Shown: one piece after another, positions 26,672-35,654 of the stretch
Layout of the letters: the number at the start of each line of letters is the position of its first letter
How positions within the stretch are numbered: the stretch's first letter is position 1
Translations under genes and position numbers: made by a program
The notes under the pieces: generated by a model
The model's database searches: none
What the model saw: only the letters and a program-made list of their open reading frames with translations
What the model was told of the DNA's origin: nothing
Origin: DAOTWP01 sp034435675
Lineage (GTDB): Bacteria > Chloroflexota > Anaerolineae > Aggregatilineales > Phototrophicaceae
NCBI GenBank assembly: GCA_034435675.1
Contig: DAOTWP010000284.1
Location: 1-46,881, forward strand
Direction of reading: 5' to 3'
Length of the DNA stretch: 46,881 nt

Positions 26672-27547
26672 TTATCCTTTGAGTTCACCGCCGGTCAAGC
26701 CGGTGACGATATACCGTTGTGTAAAGATGTAGAACAAGACCGCTGGCACGATCAGCAGCGAGACGAATGCCATCACCCGTCCCCAGTCGGTTCCCCACTG
26801 TCCCTGAAACTGCATTATGCCCAGCGTCAGCGGCCATTTGGAGTCGTCGGTCAAAACCAGCAGCGGCAGGAAATATTCGTTCCACGAAACGATGGTTTGC
26901 AGCACGACAACTGCCCCCAGAGCTGGTCGTGCCAGCGGCAGCAGCACGTACCAGAAAAAACGCAGGGTATCGCAGCCGTCAATGTAGGCGGCATCTTCCA
27001 GTTCAGACGGTATCGCGCGGAAAAACCCGCGCAGAATCAGTGTGCTTCCCGGAATGCCAAAGGCAACCAGCGGCAAAATGATCCCGAAGTAATTGTCAAC
27101 CAGGCTTAGCTGCCGCACCTGAATAAACACAGGCAGAAAGGCAATCGTCACTGGGAACAACAATCCGAGGGTGAAGAAGTTGAACAGGAATTCGCGACCA
27201 GGGAAAACCAGCCGGCTGAACACGAACGCCAGCAGCGCCGATGTTGCCACCGTCAGGCTGACCGTTCCGGTAACGATAATTACGCTGTTGCCAAGCTGCC
27301 GCCAGAATGCCTCGCTGGCTAGAATGCCCGTATAGTTCTCCCAGCGGGGAACAGCGGGCAGCCCAAACGGCTGGTCAAATAACTCGCCGGTTGTCTTCAA
27401 GCCGCCAAGGACCGAAGTCAGAATGGGTCCCAGCATAATCAGTGCCAGCATAACCAGTACACTGTACTGTGCTATACGGATCAGAACGAGCCGCCACGGG
27501 AAGGGACGATAAACCGCTGCGGGTTCGGTTGGCGTTGTGATACTCAT
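26672..27547 (-). CDS. Sugar ABC transporter permease (MalG type)
   Basis: A 291-aa membrane protein with six helices. The cytoplasmic EAA loop that docks the ATPase reads EDAAYIDGCDTLRFFWYVLLP. The long segment after the first helix and the C-terminal GLTGGELKG are usual for the CUT1 MalG group. It lies between the partner permease (12-base gap) and GH3. The substrate is probably a xylo-oligosaccharide, from the enzymes in the operon. No ATPase gene is present. Confidence 0.92.
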   Translation of the reverse strand: MSITTPTEPAAVYRPFPWRLVLIRIAQYSVLVMLALIMLGPILTSVLGGLKTTGELFDQPFGLPAVPRWENYTGILASEAFWRQLGNSVIIVTGTVSLTVATSALLAFVFSRLVFPGREFLFNFFTLGLLFPVTIAFLPVFIQVRQLSLVDNYFGIILPLVAFGIPGSTLILRGFFRAIPSELEDAAYIDGCDTLRFFWYVLLPLARPALGAVVVLQTIVSWNEYFLPLLVLTDDSKWPLTLGIMQFQGQWGTDWGRVMAFVSLLIVPAVLFYIFTQRYIVTGLTGGELKG

Positions 27548-27559
27548 AGCACATTCCCC

Positions 27560-28522
27560 CTAGAGTGATCCCGCATAATCACGCCGCATCACCGAGCGTT
27601 GATAACCGATCGAGAAGATCAGCGCGATAATAAAGATCGTGACCGCCACAGCACTACCATAGCCGAGGTTGAAGCTCTTGATGCCGAAGCGGTACATATA
27701 CGATGCCATGACCTGCGTCGAGTTCGCCGGTCCTCCTGCCGTCAATATCCAGACCAGCACAAACTGGTTGAGCGATCCCAGTACGGAAAGGTACACTGTA
27801 AGGCGAATGGTTGGCGCAACAAGGGGTAACGTGATATAGCGCAGCACCTGCAATTCGTTTGCGCCATCAATGCGTGCCGAATCTTCGAGTTCGGGATTGA
27901 TCGACTGCAAGCCTGCCATATAGAGAATCATGTGCAGACCGAAATATTTCCACGTAATCACTGTGAAAATCGCAAATAGGGCAATATCGCGGTTTGCCAG
28001 CCAGCCAATCGGCTCAAAATTGGGGACGAACGTGGACAGCACGGTGTTGACCAGCCCGCCGCCGGGGTTATAAACAAATGTCCAGATAATGGCAGTAATA
28101 ATCTCTGAAAAGACATAGGGCATAAAGAATATACTGCGGAAGATGGCACGTCCGGGCAGTTTGCGCCCGACCATCAGCGCCAGCATCATTGCCAGCGGCA
28201 GTTGTATCACCAGCGAGAGCACGATGATGATAAAACTATTGAGCATGGCGGTCTGGAATATGGAGTGGTTGAAAGCACGTTCATAGTTGCCGAAACCGAT
28301 AAAATCAGTCAGCGGACCCAGACCGTTCCAGTCATACAGGCTGTAGTAGCCCGCCTGTATCATTGGCATTATCAGAAACAGGGTGTAAATGACCGCACCC
28401 GGCAGGATAAACAAGGCAATCGTCAAAAGCTGCTCGCGTGAAGTGCGCGGACGATCTTCGGTGATACTCTTGCTCTGGGTACGTGGGAGAACTCGAAACA
28501 GTCGTCTTGATTGGCTTCCCAT
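27560..28522 (-). CDS. Sugar ABC transporter permease (MalF type)
   Basis: A 320-aa protein with six membrane helices and the EAA loop EDSARIDGANELQVLRYITLP. Start set at the ATG at 28522, which has GGAGG eight bases upstream; the frame extends 21 codons further but those overlap the intercistronic hairpin. It pairs with the MalG-type permease that follows. CUT1 family, for di- or oligosaccharides. Confidence 0.92.
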   Translation of the reverse strand: MGSQSRRLFRVLPRTQSKSITEDRPRTSREQLLTIALFILPGAVIYTLFLIMPMIQAGYYSLYDWNGLGPLTDFIGFGNYERAFNHSIFQTAMLNSFIIIVLSLVIQLPLAMMLALMVGRKLPGRAIFRSIFFMPYVFSEIITAIIWTFVYNPGGGLVNTVLSTFVPNFEPIGWLANRDIALFAIFTVITWKYFGLHMILYMAGLQSINPELEDSARIDGANELQVLRYITLPLVAPTIRLTVYLSVLGSLNQFVLVWILTAGGPANSTQVMASYMYRFGIKSFNLGYGSAVAVTIFIIALIFSIGYQRSVMRRDYAGSL

Positions 28523-28552
28523 GTTGACATCCTCCAATAAGCAGGGCTTGAT

Positions 28553-28589
28553 GAAGGTGGGAGTGCCGCTCAGGGCATCCCCCACCTTC
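28553..28589 (-). promoter_or_regulatory. Intercistronic hairpin between binding-protein and permease genes
   Basis: GAAGGTGGG (28553-28561) pairs with CCCACCTTC (28581-28589), and inside it GTGCC pairs with GGCAT (28563-28578). The strong stem stands just after the binding-protein stop. In malE-malF-type operons such structures keep binding-protein mRNA more abundant than permease mRNA; the same role is inferred. Confidence 0.6.
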
Positions 28590-28600
28590 GCTAAACAGCG

Positions 28601-29890
28601 TTATTCAAGCTCGAAGGACGCAACATCCTCGATGGATTGGGCTGCTTCCGCAGGGGTGAATGTGCCCACCAGCAGTCCTTCAACACCATCCAGAACCGCC
28701 TGCGCCACTGCCGGGGGCAGGAACTGGTCGTAGTAAAGCTGGTAGTATTCGGCATTGTTGCGGGCGTCCATCACCGCCAGGAGCAGCGGGTCGGTCACTG
28801 CATCTTCTGCTTCTGCTACTGTGGGAACGAAGCCCGTACCCAGCGCAATGTAGCGTTCCTGAACTTCGGGTGTGGTCAGGAATTTCAAGAAGTCCACCGC
28901 TTCATCAGGCGCGTTCACGCCAACCGCGAAGCCGTCCCCGCCACCAAGCACGTCGGTGGGACCGCCTGCGCCACCTTCAACCGCCGGGAAGGGGAACCAG
29001 CCCAATTCGCCTTCGGGCAGCCCTTCACCGCTGGTGCTGTTACCCTGCTGCACGCCCGGTGCCCACTGTCCCATCAGTTCCATCGCGGTTTCGCCATTGC
29101 CCATCAAACCCGCCGCCTGACCATAGCCCATTGCCATGAAATCGGTCTGGAAGGGTTCGAGCGCGTTCAGTTCCAGCAGGCGATCACCCGCGGCGACGAA
29201 CGGCGCATCGGCGAAGGAGCCATCACGGTTATAAGCCGCTTCAAAAGCCGTTTGCCCGCCTTCACGAATGGCAAGGTAGACCCACCAGAAGTGCGAGGGC
29301 CACTTGTCGCGTCCGCCCAGCGAAATCGGGGTAATTCCGGCGTCCTTCAACTGCTGTACAACAGTGAGGAATTCATCCCAGGTGGTGGGGACATTTTCGA
29401 TACCGGCTTCAGCAAACAGGCGTGTGTTGTACCACACCCCCACCGCGCCAAAGTTGAGCGGTACACCATAGTAAGCGCCGTTGTAGCCGTACAGGTCCAG
29501 CGCTGCCTGTGCCGAGAAGGAATTCTGCCAGGCAGCGTCATCTGCCGTCAGTTCCGGGGTGATGTCGCGCAGCAGACCTGCTTCGGCATAATTCCACATC
29601 ACGCCGCCGCCCCAGCTCTGGAAGATGTCCGGCGGGTCCCCTGCCTGCATCACTGTTGCCAGGCGTTCCTTGAATGCTTCGTTTTCGAGATGCGTGATTT
29701 CGATGGTCACGCCGGGGTGCGCGTCCATATATTCCTGTGCCAGCGTTTCCGCCAGTTCGGTCAGTTCCGGTGGGGTGGTGTAGATCGTCCACCATCTGAT
29801 GGTAACAGTATCCTGTGCACTGGCGGCACCGAATGACATGATGAGCAAAAGAACTGCCATCGTCCAGGCAACCAAACGTTGTGTTCGCAT
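28601..29890 (-). CDS. Sugar ABC transporter substrate-binding protein
   Basis: A 429-aa extracytoplasmic binding protein. Signal peptide 1-25 with cleavage at ASA-QD. There is no lipobox cysteine, so membrane attachment must come some other way or the protein is held at the surface by the permease. Body typical of the CUT1 group: WWTIYT start, WYNTRLFAEAGIENVPTTWDEF, and WAPG near the middle. Start has GGAGAT close upstream. First structural gene after the LacI regulator, with an operator palindrome in the gap. Probable substrate xylo-oligosaccharide. Confidence 0.9.
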   Translation of the reverse strand: MRTQRLVAWTMAVLLLIMSFGAASAQDTVTIRWWTIYTTPPELTELAETLAQEYMDAHPGVTIEITHLENEAFKERLATVMQAGDPPDIFQSWGGGVMWNYAEAGLLRDITPELTADDAAWQNSFSAQAALDLYGYNGAYYGVPLNFGAVGVWYNTRLFAEAGIENVPTTWDEFLTVVQQLKDAGITPISLGGRDKWPSHFWWVYLAIREGGQTAFEAAYNRDGSFADAPFVAAGDRLLELNALEPFQTDFMAMGYGQAAGLMGNGETAMELMGQWAPGVQQGNSTSGEGLPEGELGWFPFPAVEGGAGGPTDVLGGGDGFAVGVNAPDEAVDFLKFLTTPEVQERYIALGTGFVPTVAEAEDAVTDPLLLAVMDARNNAEYYQLYYDQFLPPAVAQAVLDGVEGLLVGTFTPAEAAQSIEDVASFELE

Positions 29891-29938
29891 AGTTTATCTC
29901 CATAACGGATAAATTGAGCCAGCGATATATTGGGTGGT

Positions 29939-29950
29939 ACAAACGTTTGT
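29939..29950. promoter_or_regulatory. LacI-family operator before the binding-protein gene
   Basis: The perfect 12-bp palindrome ACAAACGTTTGT lies in the 96-bp gap between the regulator gene and the binding-protein gene. The AAACGTTT centre is the usual LacI/CcpA-family half-site core. No clear -35/-10 pair is found next to it. Confidence 0.6.
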
Positions 29951-29986
29951 GGTCGTTTCGATGGCAGCTCCTTTCCTAATTCTGGA

Positions 29987-31027
29987 TTACGGCTCTTCCT
30001 GTGTAATCGGTCGGCACGACTCACGCTCAACAAACCGCGTGGCGAGCGTGACTCGCCGGGGGGTGAGATCGGCATTTTCAATTTGCTCAATCAGCAGGTT
30101 GACTGCGATCCGCCCCATCTGCTCAAGCGGTTGGCGCACGGTAGTTAGGCGTGGATGCACCAGCGATGCCTGGGGGATGTCGTCAAAGCCCACAAGTGAG
30201 ATGTCACCGGGGATATTTAACCCCTGCTCCTGAAGCGCCTGCATCGCGCCGAGCGCCATCAGGTCATTCGAGGCAAAGATTGCTGTCGGGTAAGGTGTAC
30301 GCGCAAGGAATTGACGCACAGCAGCGTACCCCCCCGTGGTGAAGAAGTCACCTTCGATCACCAGCGTTTCGTCAAAAAACAGATTGTGATCGGCAAGCGC
30401 TGCTTTATACCCGGCGAGGCGATCATCGGCACTCTGGATTGCCTGTAAGCCTTTGATAAACCCGATGCGATGGTGCCCTAATTCGATGAGATATTGGGTT
30501 GCGTCATACGCGCCCTGCCAGTTAGTCGCATCCACAACCGAACTGTGGAACTGGGGGTCAACCTGATCAACCACCACATAAGGGAAGTTGTGTTCCCGCA
30601 GCGACACAAGATATTCGCGTTCCAACAGCGGCACAATCAGGATGATGCCGTCCGTCAGCCCGTTACTGATTGCCTTGACATAATGCGCTTCGCTGCCGGT
30701 CCGGCGGCGTGTGGTATAAAGCATCAAATCGTAATTGAATTTGACGATCTCCTCATCAATTCCGCGCACGATTTCGCCGATATAGCCGTTATCCAGACCG
30801 GGCACGAGCAGCCCAATGACCCGGGTCTTGCCGCCTGCCAGGCTGCGCGCCTGCATATTGGCGACATAACCCAGTTTTTCTGCCGCTGCCAGCACCTTTA
30901 CGCGGGTTTCTTCCTTCACGAATTCAAACCCGTTTAACACGCGCGATACGGTTGAATAAGACACACCCGATTCTTTGGCGACATCATGGATGGTGATGCT
31001 GTTGTTCTTTGTGCGGTTATTTGCCAT
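29987..31027 (-). CDS. LacI-family transcriptional regulator of the xylo-oligosaccharide operon
   Basis: A 346-aa repressor. N-terminal helix-turn-helix (ITIHDVAKESGVSYSTVSRVLNG, residues ~10-33), hinge helix (~50-62), then a periplasmic-binding-like sugar domain (VIGLLVPGLDNGYIGEI ... FASNDLMALGAMQAL ... VGFDDIPQASLVHPRLTTVRQP). It is upstream of and on the same strand as the binding protein, permeases, GH3 and GH8, so it probably controls all of them and itself. Operators of the matching type occur at 29939, 31109 and 31251. The effector is likely a xylose-containing sugar. Confidence 0.92.
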   Translation of the reverse strand: MANNRTKNNSITIHDVAKESGVSYSTVSRVLNGFEFVKEETRVKVLAAAEKLGYVANMQARSLAGGKTRVIGLLVPGLDNGYIGEIVRGIDEEIVKFNYDLMLYTTRRRTGSEAHYVKAISNGLTDGIILIVPLLEREYLVSLREHNFPYVVVDQVDPQFHSSVVDATNWQGAYDATQYLIELGHHRIGFIKGLQAIQSADDRLAGYKAALADHNLFFDETLVIEGDFFTTGGYAAVRQFLARTPYPTAIFASNDLMALGAMQALQEQGLNIPGDISLVGFDDIPQASLVHPRLTTVRQPLEQMGRIAVNLLIEQIENADLTPRRVTLATRFVERESCRPITQEEP

Positions 31028-31108
31028 GAGCTATGGAGTCCTGAATGAACCATGTATTCGATGAACAATATATACCGCACAACCCTGATGAAAGAACATC
31101 GCATTATT

Positions 31109-31124
31109 TTGCAAACGCTTGCAA
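31109..31124. promoter_or_regulatory. LacI operator at the lacI transcription start
   Basis: TTGCAAACGCTTGCAA, an imperfect 16-bp palindrome with one mismatched pair. It begins two bases downstream of the minus-strand -10 box, so bound repressor would cover the start point. Confidence 0.7.
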
Positions 31125-31126
31125 TA

Positions 31127-31155
31127 ATCCTAGCGCTATCTGTGATTACTGTCAA
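31127..31155 (-). promoter_or_regulatory. Promoter of the xylo-oligosaccharide regulator/operon
   Basis: On the minus strand: a perfect TTGACA (complement of 31150-31155), a 17-bp spacer and TAGGAT (complement of 31127-31132). Start point near 31120, inside the adjacent operator. Leader to the lacI ATG about 93 nt. Confidence 0.75.
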
Positions 31156-31250
31156 GCAACTCCTGACCTTTCTACGGGTAAAACCCTGCCCGTGTGTCAA
31201 ATTCTGGGCAGCATGGGAGATTAATTCGGTTAAGCTTGTGTTCATCTGGA

Positions 31251-31268
31251 TATGCAAACGTTTGCATA
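31251..31268. promoter_or_regulatory. Upstream auxiliary LacI operator
   Basis: A perfect 18-bp palindrome, TATGCAAACGTTTGCATA, 143 bp centre to centre from the operator at the start point. It is the best-matching site of the three and could support repression by looping. Confidence 0.7.
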
Positions 31269-31747
31269 CATGCTTTTCTTAAGCTTACCGATATGTGTTG
31301 TGAAGGGTTATACGGAGTAGTGCAATACGTGGACAGGAGGTGCTGCTTAATTACGCAAGGTGATCTCGCGGGACATCTTAACAGTGATGCAGAAGCTACA
31401 ATTGCTCACGCAAAAGTGATCAATGCGTCCAATCTGTAGTGTGGTGGTTTTTCTAGAAGGAATTAGAGAATCAATCTTCCAAAGCAATTGTGGACAATTC
31501 GCCGCTCCATCCGCGCATCAGCCCAGCCCTCACGTTACCCTCTACCGCCCGTCGGTCCCTGTGTCTCGCTGAACAGGGGGCGCAGTGCAGGCGGTTCAAG
31601 CTGACCCGGTGCAGGCGCGCCGTTCGCCGTCGCCAATGGTCGCGCTGGAATGGGCTTTGCACTCCGCGACAAAGCTCTAGATTATCCCCGCGTCTGACAA
31701 AAAACGTATATACTGGTGCAGACTGCCGGAACCAGTAGAGACAGAAC

Positions 31748-33277
31748 ATGCTTGCAACGGTTCGCGCCTGTGCGCTGCTCGGACTTGAGGGATATGTTGT
31801 TGATGTCGAAGTGGATTTCAACCCGCGTGCCGGTATTCCTTCGTTCACGATTGTCGGGCTGCCGGATACCGCCGTGCGCGAGAGCCGCGAGCGTGTGCGC
31901 GCTGCCATTAAGAACAGTGGGCTGCAATTTCCACAGAAGGCTTATGTTGTCAATCTCTCGCCGGCGAACCTGCCCAAAACCAGCACTGCCTATGACCTGG
32001 CAATTGCTGTAGGCGCGCTGGCGGCTACCGACCAGATTCCACTGGGGGCGCTGGAGCGATCATTGTTTGTCGGAGAGCTGTCGCTGGACGGCGCAGTGCG
32101 GCATGTCAAAGGCGTCATGCCAATGGCGCATATGGCGCTACAACTGGGTTTCGAGGCGCTCTATGTCCCGGCTGCTGATGCGCCACAGGCGGCGCTGGTC
32201 GGCGGTATCACGGTGCTGCCGGTCGAGAGTCTGGGGCAACTGGTTGAGCATCTGTATAACCTGAACCCGATCCAGTCCTACCAGCCTGACCCCACCCCGA
32301 TCAACCAGATTGAGCCAGCCTACGAAGTGGATTTTGCCGATATTAAGGGGCAGGAGCATGTCAAGCGTGCGCTGGAAATCGCGGCAGGCGGCAACCATAA
32401 TGTGCTGATGAAGGGTTCGCCGGGTACGGGCAAAACACTGCTGGCGCGCTCGATTCCGGGTATTCTGCCACACCTGACGCCGGACGAAGCGCTGGAAGTC
32501 ACGCGCATCTACTCGGTTGCCGACCTGCTGACCAGCGATACCCCGCTGATGCAGCACCGCCCGTTTCGCGCGCCGCATTACACGATCAGTCAGGCGGGGT
32601 TAATCGGTGGGGGCAGCAACCCCAAACCGGGGGAAGTAACCCTTTCGCACCGGGGAGTGCTGTTCCTGGATGAAGTCGCAGAATTCCCGGCGCGTGTGCT
32701 GGAGGTACTGCGTCAGCCTATCGAGGACAAGCTGGTCACAATCAGCCGGGCGAGTGGATCGCTGACCTTTCCGGCGAACTTCCTGCTGATTATGGCGATG
32801 AATCCCTGCCCGTGCGGCTATTACGGCGACACGCTCAAACCGTGTACCTGTTCTCCGATGATAATCTCGCGTTACCAGAGCCGCCTGTCCGGACCGCTGC
32901 TGGATCGCATTGATCTGCATGTGGATGTCCCGCGCGTGGATTACGACAAGCTGACCACCAGCACCCGCGCGGAGACTTCGGCGGCGATTCGCGCGCGAAT
33001 TGAACGGGCGCGTACCCGCCAGCAGGAGCGCTTCGCGGCGCTGCCGGGCATCATCACCAATGCCGATATGCGCGTGGGCGAAATTCAGCAGTTTTGCACG
33101 CTGACCCCGGACGCAGGCAAGCTGCTTGACCTGTCTGTGCGGCGCATGCAGCTCAGCGCGCGTGCCTACCACCGCATCCTCAAGCTGAGTCGGACGATTG
33201 CCGATCTGGACGGTGCGCAGGACATCAACGTGCAGCATATTGCCGAGGCGCTGCAATACCGCCCGAAGCAGGCGTGA
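31748..33277 (+). CDS. YifB/ComM family Mg-chelatase-like AAA+ ATPase
   Basis: A 509-aa protein. N-terminal ChlI-like domain (residues ~20-140, IVGLPDTAVRESRERVRAA), AAA+ core with Walker A GSPGTGKTLLAR and Walker B GVLFLDEVAEF, the family's cysteine cluster in NPCPCGYYGD and CTCSP, and a C-terminal helical domain. ComM in Gram-negative bacteria is a branch-migration helicase that aids integration of transformed DNA; many non-competent bacteria also have the gene. It stands alone between the two sugar modules, convergent with the second one. AGAGA lies before the ATG. Confidence 0.93.
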   Translation: MLATVRACALLGLEGYVVDVEVDFNPRAGIPSFTIVGLPDTAVRESRERVRAAIKNSGLQFPQKAYVVNLSPANLPKTSTAYDLAIAVGALAATDQIPLGALERSLFVGELSLDGAVRHVKGVMPMAHMALQLGFEALYVPAADAPQAALVGGITVLPVESLGQLVEHLYNLNPIQSYQPDPTPINQIEPAYEVDFADIKGQEHVKRALEIAAGGNHNVLMKGSPGTGKTLLARSIPGILPHLTPDEALEVTRIYSVADLLTSDTPLMQHRPFRAPHYTISQAGLIGGGSNPKPGEVTLSHRGVLFLDEVAEFPARVLEVLRQPIEDKLVTISRASGSLTFPANFLLIMAMNPCPCGYYGDTLKPCTCSPMIISRYQSRLSGPLLDRIDLHVDVPRVDYDKLTTSTRAETSAAIRARIERARTRQQERFAALPGIITNADMRVGEIQQFCTLTPDAGKLLDLSVRRMQLSARAYHRILKLSRTIADLDGAQDINVQHIAEALQYRPKQA

Positions 33278-33313
33278 GGCGGCAGGGGATAAGCCCCCTT
33301 GCAGTGCGCTTGT

Positions 33314-34228
33314 TTAGCCCTTAACCGCCCCCGCTGTCAGACCGCGTGTCAGGAAGCGTTCGAAGAAGAAGAACAATACGATCACGGGGACGGTGATGAT
33401 CACCGACCCTGCCATCAGGTATGTGCGCGGCACTTCCTGCGTATCGAGCTGCATCAGCCCGATGGGCAGTGTCCAACTGTTCGGGAATGCCGTCAGGAAC
33501 AGGATAGCGAACAGCAGTTCATTCCACGCAATCATAAACGTATACAGTGCCACGGACGCCACCGCCGGGACTGCCAGGGGCAGCACAATGCGCCAGATGA
33601 TTGCCACGCGCCCGCAGCCATCAATCAGCGCTGCTTCCTCAAGCTCCGCCGGGATAGTCTGGAAATAGCTGCGCAGCATATACAGCGCCACCGGCAGCGT
33701 GCCCGACATATACACGACGATGATCCCCGGCAGGCTGCCCTGCAAGCCCAACCGCGAATACACCACAAACAACGGAATGCCGATCACAATTGACGGGAAC
33801 ATATACACCAGCAGAATGCCCCAGCTCATCACCGCCTTCAGCCGGAATTTAAGCCGCGTAATCGAATAGGCAGCGGGAATCGCCAGCAGCAGCGTGAAGA
33901 TCACCACGGTCAGCGAAACCAGTAGACTGTTGCCAATGAATGTGCCAAACCGGAAGCGATTGAGGACTTCCTCATAGGGGCGAGCCAGGTTCATCAGTTC
34001 GCTGGCGCTGGGGATGAGGCGTGCGGGTTCCCGAATCAGCGCGCTGGTATCGCGCACCGATGTCACCAGCATCCAGTAGAACGGGAATGCCGTCATAAAG
34101 AAGAACACCGCAATCAAGAAATATTTCAGTACCCGCCCAATAACCGTTTCGATCTGTTCGCGGCTGTAACGCGGCGTGCTGTAGGCTTTGGTCGTGTGCT
34201 GCACTGTTCCCTGTGTATTCGTCGTCAT
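33314..34228 (-). CDS. Sugar ABC transporter permease (MalG type), second cassette
   Basis: A 304-aa, six-helix membrane protein. The EAA loop reads EEAALIDGCGRVAIIWRIVLP. N-terminal 25 residues are polar. The ATG at 34228 is three bases after the stop of the partner permease, so they are translated together. CUT1 family. Substrate probably the alpha-glucoside handled by the nearby GH13_18 and GH63 enzymes. Confidence 0.92.
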   Translation of the reverse strand: MTTNTQGTVQHTTKAYSTPRYSREQIETVIGRVLKYFLIAVFFFMTAFPFYWMLVTSVRDTSALIREPARLIPSASELMNLARPYEEVLNRFRFGTFIGNSLLVSLTVVIFTLLLAIPAAYSITRLKFRLKAVMSWGILLVYMFPSIVIGIPLFVVYSRLGLQGSLPGIIVVYMSGTLPVALYMLRSYFQTIPAELEEAALIDGCGRVAIIWRIVLPLAVPAVASVALYTFMIAWNELLFAILFLTAFPNSWTLPIGLMQLDTQEVPRTYLMAGSVIITVPVIVLFFFFERFLTRGLTAGAVKG

Positions 34229-34231
34229 GGT

Positions 34232-35461
34232 TTACTGCTCCTCTACCAGGAACCAGCGGAAATAGATGAACACGACCACAATCAGCACTGCCGCCAGCAC
34301 CAGCGCGACGGCAGAAGCAGCGCCGACATTGCGCGAACTGAACAACTGGTCATAAATCTCGATCGTAATCAGTTTGGTGTCTGCTGCCCCGCCCGTGAGC
34401 AAATAAACGTCATCGAATTTATTGAACGTCCAGATAAAACGCAGCAGGAACAGCGTGCCAAAAACTGCCCGCAGCTGCGGCAGGGTGATATACCACAGGC
34501 GCTGTGACGGGGCTGCGCCGTCTACTTTTGCCGCCTCGTACATGTCCTCCGGGATTGCCTGAATGCGCGCCAGAATGAACAGGAAGGCGAACGGGAAATA
34601 GCGCCAGCCCTGAAACAGAATGACCATCAGAAACGCCATGCCGGGGGTGTTCAGGTAGTCAATCGTTGGCAGCCCCAGCGACGAATTCAGCACATTCATC
34701 AACCCATACTGCTGGTTGAACATCAGCTTCCAGACCAGCACCACTGACACAATCGGCGCGATATACGGAAACAGGAAGAAACCACGAATCAGGTTACGTC
34801 CGGGGAACCGATCCTTGACAATCAAGGCTGCCAGCAGACCGAGGAAAATCGCCAGAAAAGTGCCTGTAATAGTATAGATGAACGTGCGCAGCAGCGTGTC
34901 TAAGAAGCCGCGCGTGTTGAAAACGCGCTCAAAGTTGCGCAGGGTCAGGTCGTCCAGCGCAAAAAGCTGTAGGTCGCGCAGGTCGGCAAGGCGCACCGGA
35001 CGGAACGCCAGCACCAGATTCCAGATCATCGGGAAGACGACAATCGCCGCCACAAGAACCAGTGTAGGCAGCACCAGCCCATAGGCGAGATCAGCGACGC
35101 GCCGCTGCAACGAAGAGTGCTGGCGATAGTTACCATAAAGCAGCGCATCCAGCGGTTGGCACACCCCCCGCAGCGCGCTGCCCTCTGCCGCTCCCTGGCG
35201 GATCAGCGGGGCAAGCAGCCCGACCACCAGTGCTGACGCCCACAGCAGCAGCACCGCGTCCACCGCCGCCTGTGTTGTAGCGAACAAGCCGCTAATCGCG
35301 CCCACGAATCCGATCAGCATACCGATGATGAACCCCAGAAACGCGCCGGTGCGCGGAGTACGATTCAGGCTGGTGAACAGATAGAAGCCAGGCAGCCCAC
35401 CAATGACCGCCCATAACACGGCATAAACAATAACTTCTAATGGGGCGAGGGTTTGTGCCAT
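34232..35461 (-). CDS. Sugar ABC transporter permease (MalF type) with an extended N-terminus
   Basis: A 409-aa protein, about 100 residues longer than common CUT1 permeases. Residues ~8-90 form three extra hydrophobic segments before the usual six-helix core, as in enterobacterial MalF, which also has additional N-terminal helices. EAA loop: EAAKVDGAAPSQRLWYITLP. Start at ATG 35461 with GAGGGAA upstream; the frame extends 18 codons more without a ribosome site. Separated from the binding-protein gene by ~190 bp that contain a hairpin. Confidence 0.9.
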   Translation of the reverse strand: MAQTLAPLEVIVYAVLWAVIGGLPGFYLFTSLNRTPRTGAFLGFIIGMLIGFVGAISGLFATTQAAVDAVLLLWASALVVGLLAPLIRQGAAEGSALRGVCQPLDALLYGNYRQHSSLQRRVADLAYGLVLPTLVLVAAIVVFPMIWNLVLAFRPVRLADLRDLQLFALDDLTLRNFERVFNTRGFLDTLLRTFIYTITGTFLAIFLGLLAALIVKDRFPGRNLIRGFFLFPYIAPIVSVVLVWKLMFNQQYGLMNVLNSSLGLPTIDYLNTPGMAFLMVILFQGWRYFPFAFLFILARIQAIPEDMYEAAKVDGAAPSQRLWYITLPQLRAVFGTLFLLRFIWTFNKFDDVYLLTGGAADTKLITIEIYDQLFSSRNVGAASAVALVLAAVLIVVVFIYFRWFLVEEQ

Positions 35462-35583
35462 GATCGAGTTCCCTCGATATTTTACGGATCGAACGAGCGC
35501 GGGTGTGATCCCCACTACAGGCAGTCGCCGGTTACTTTACAGGGGGGTATCACGTTTTGGATTGGTGCCTGTTTAAGCACGTA

Positions 35584-35609
35584 CCGGGGCACATGTTCAT
35601 GCACCCCGG
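35584..35609 (-). promoter_or_regulatory. Intercistronic hairpin in the second sugar operon
   Basis: CCGGGG (35584-35589) pairs with CCCCGG (35604-35609) around a 14-nt loop, 46 bases past the binding-protein stop. It is in the same position as the hairpin of the first sugar operon and probably also sets binding-protein to permease mRNA ratio. Confidence 0.5.
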
Positions 35610-35654
35610 CATCATGAAACGGCTTACACCGCGTGGTTTACACCGGGTTCGGTG

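Larger units (their letters stand above)
31028..31747. other. 720-bp intergenic region between lacI and yifB
   Basis: The left part holds the lacI promoter and two operator palindromes. From ~31280 to 31700 I see only short frames with no family resemblance, and no tRNA or recognised RNA structure. A -10-like TATACT (31709-31714) stands 33 bp before the yifB start. Confidence 0.5.

Noticed and set aside
31490..31738. 82-codon plus-strand frame before yifB, and the longer minus-strand frame over it
   Set aside because: Arg/Ser-rich in a way typical of antisense or non-coding GC-rich DNA; no ribosome site, no recognised domain.
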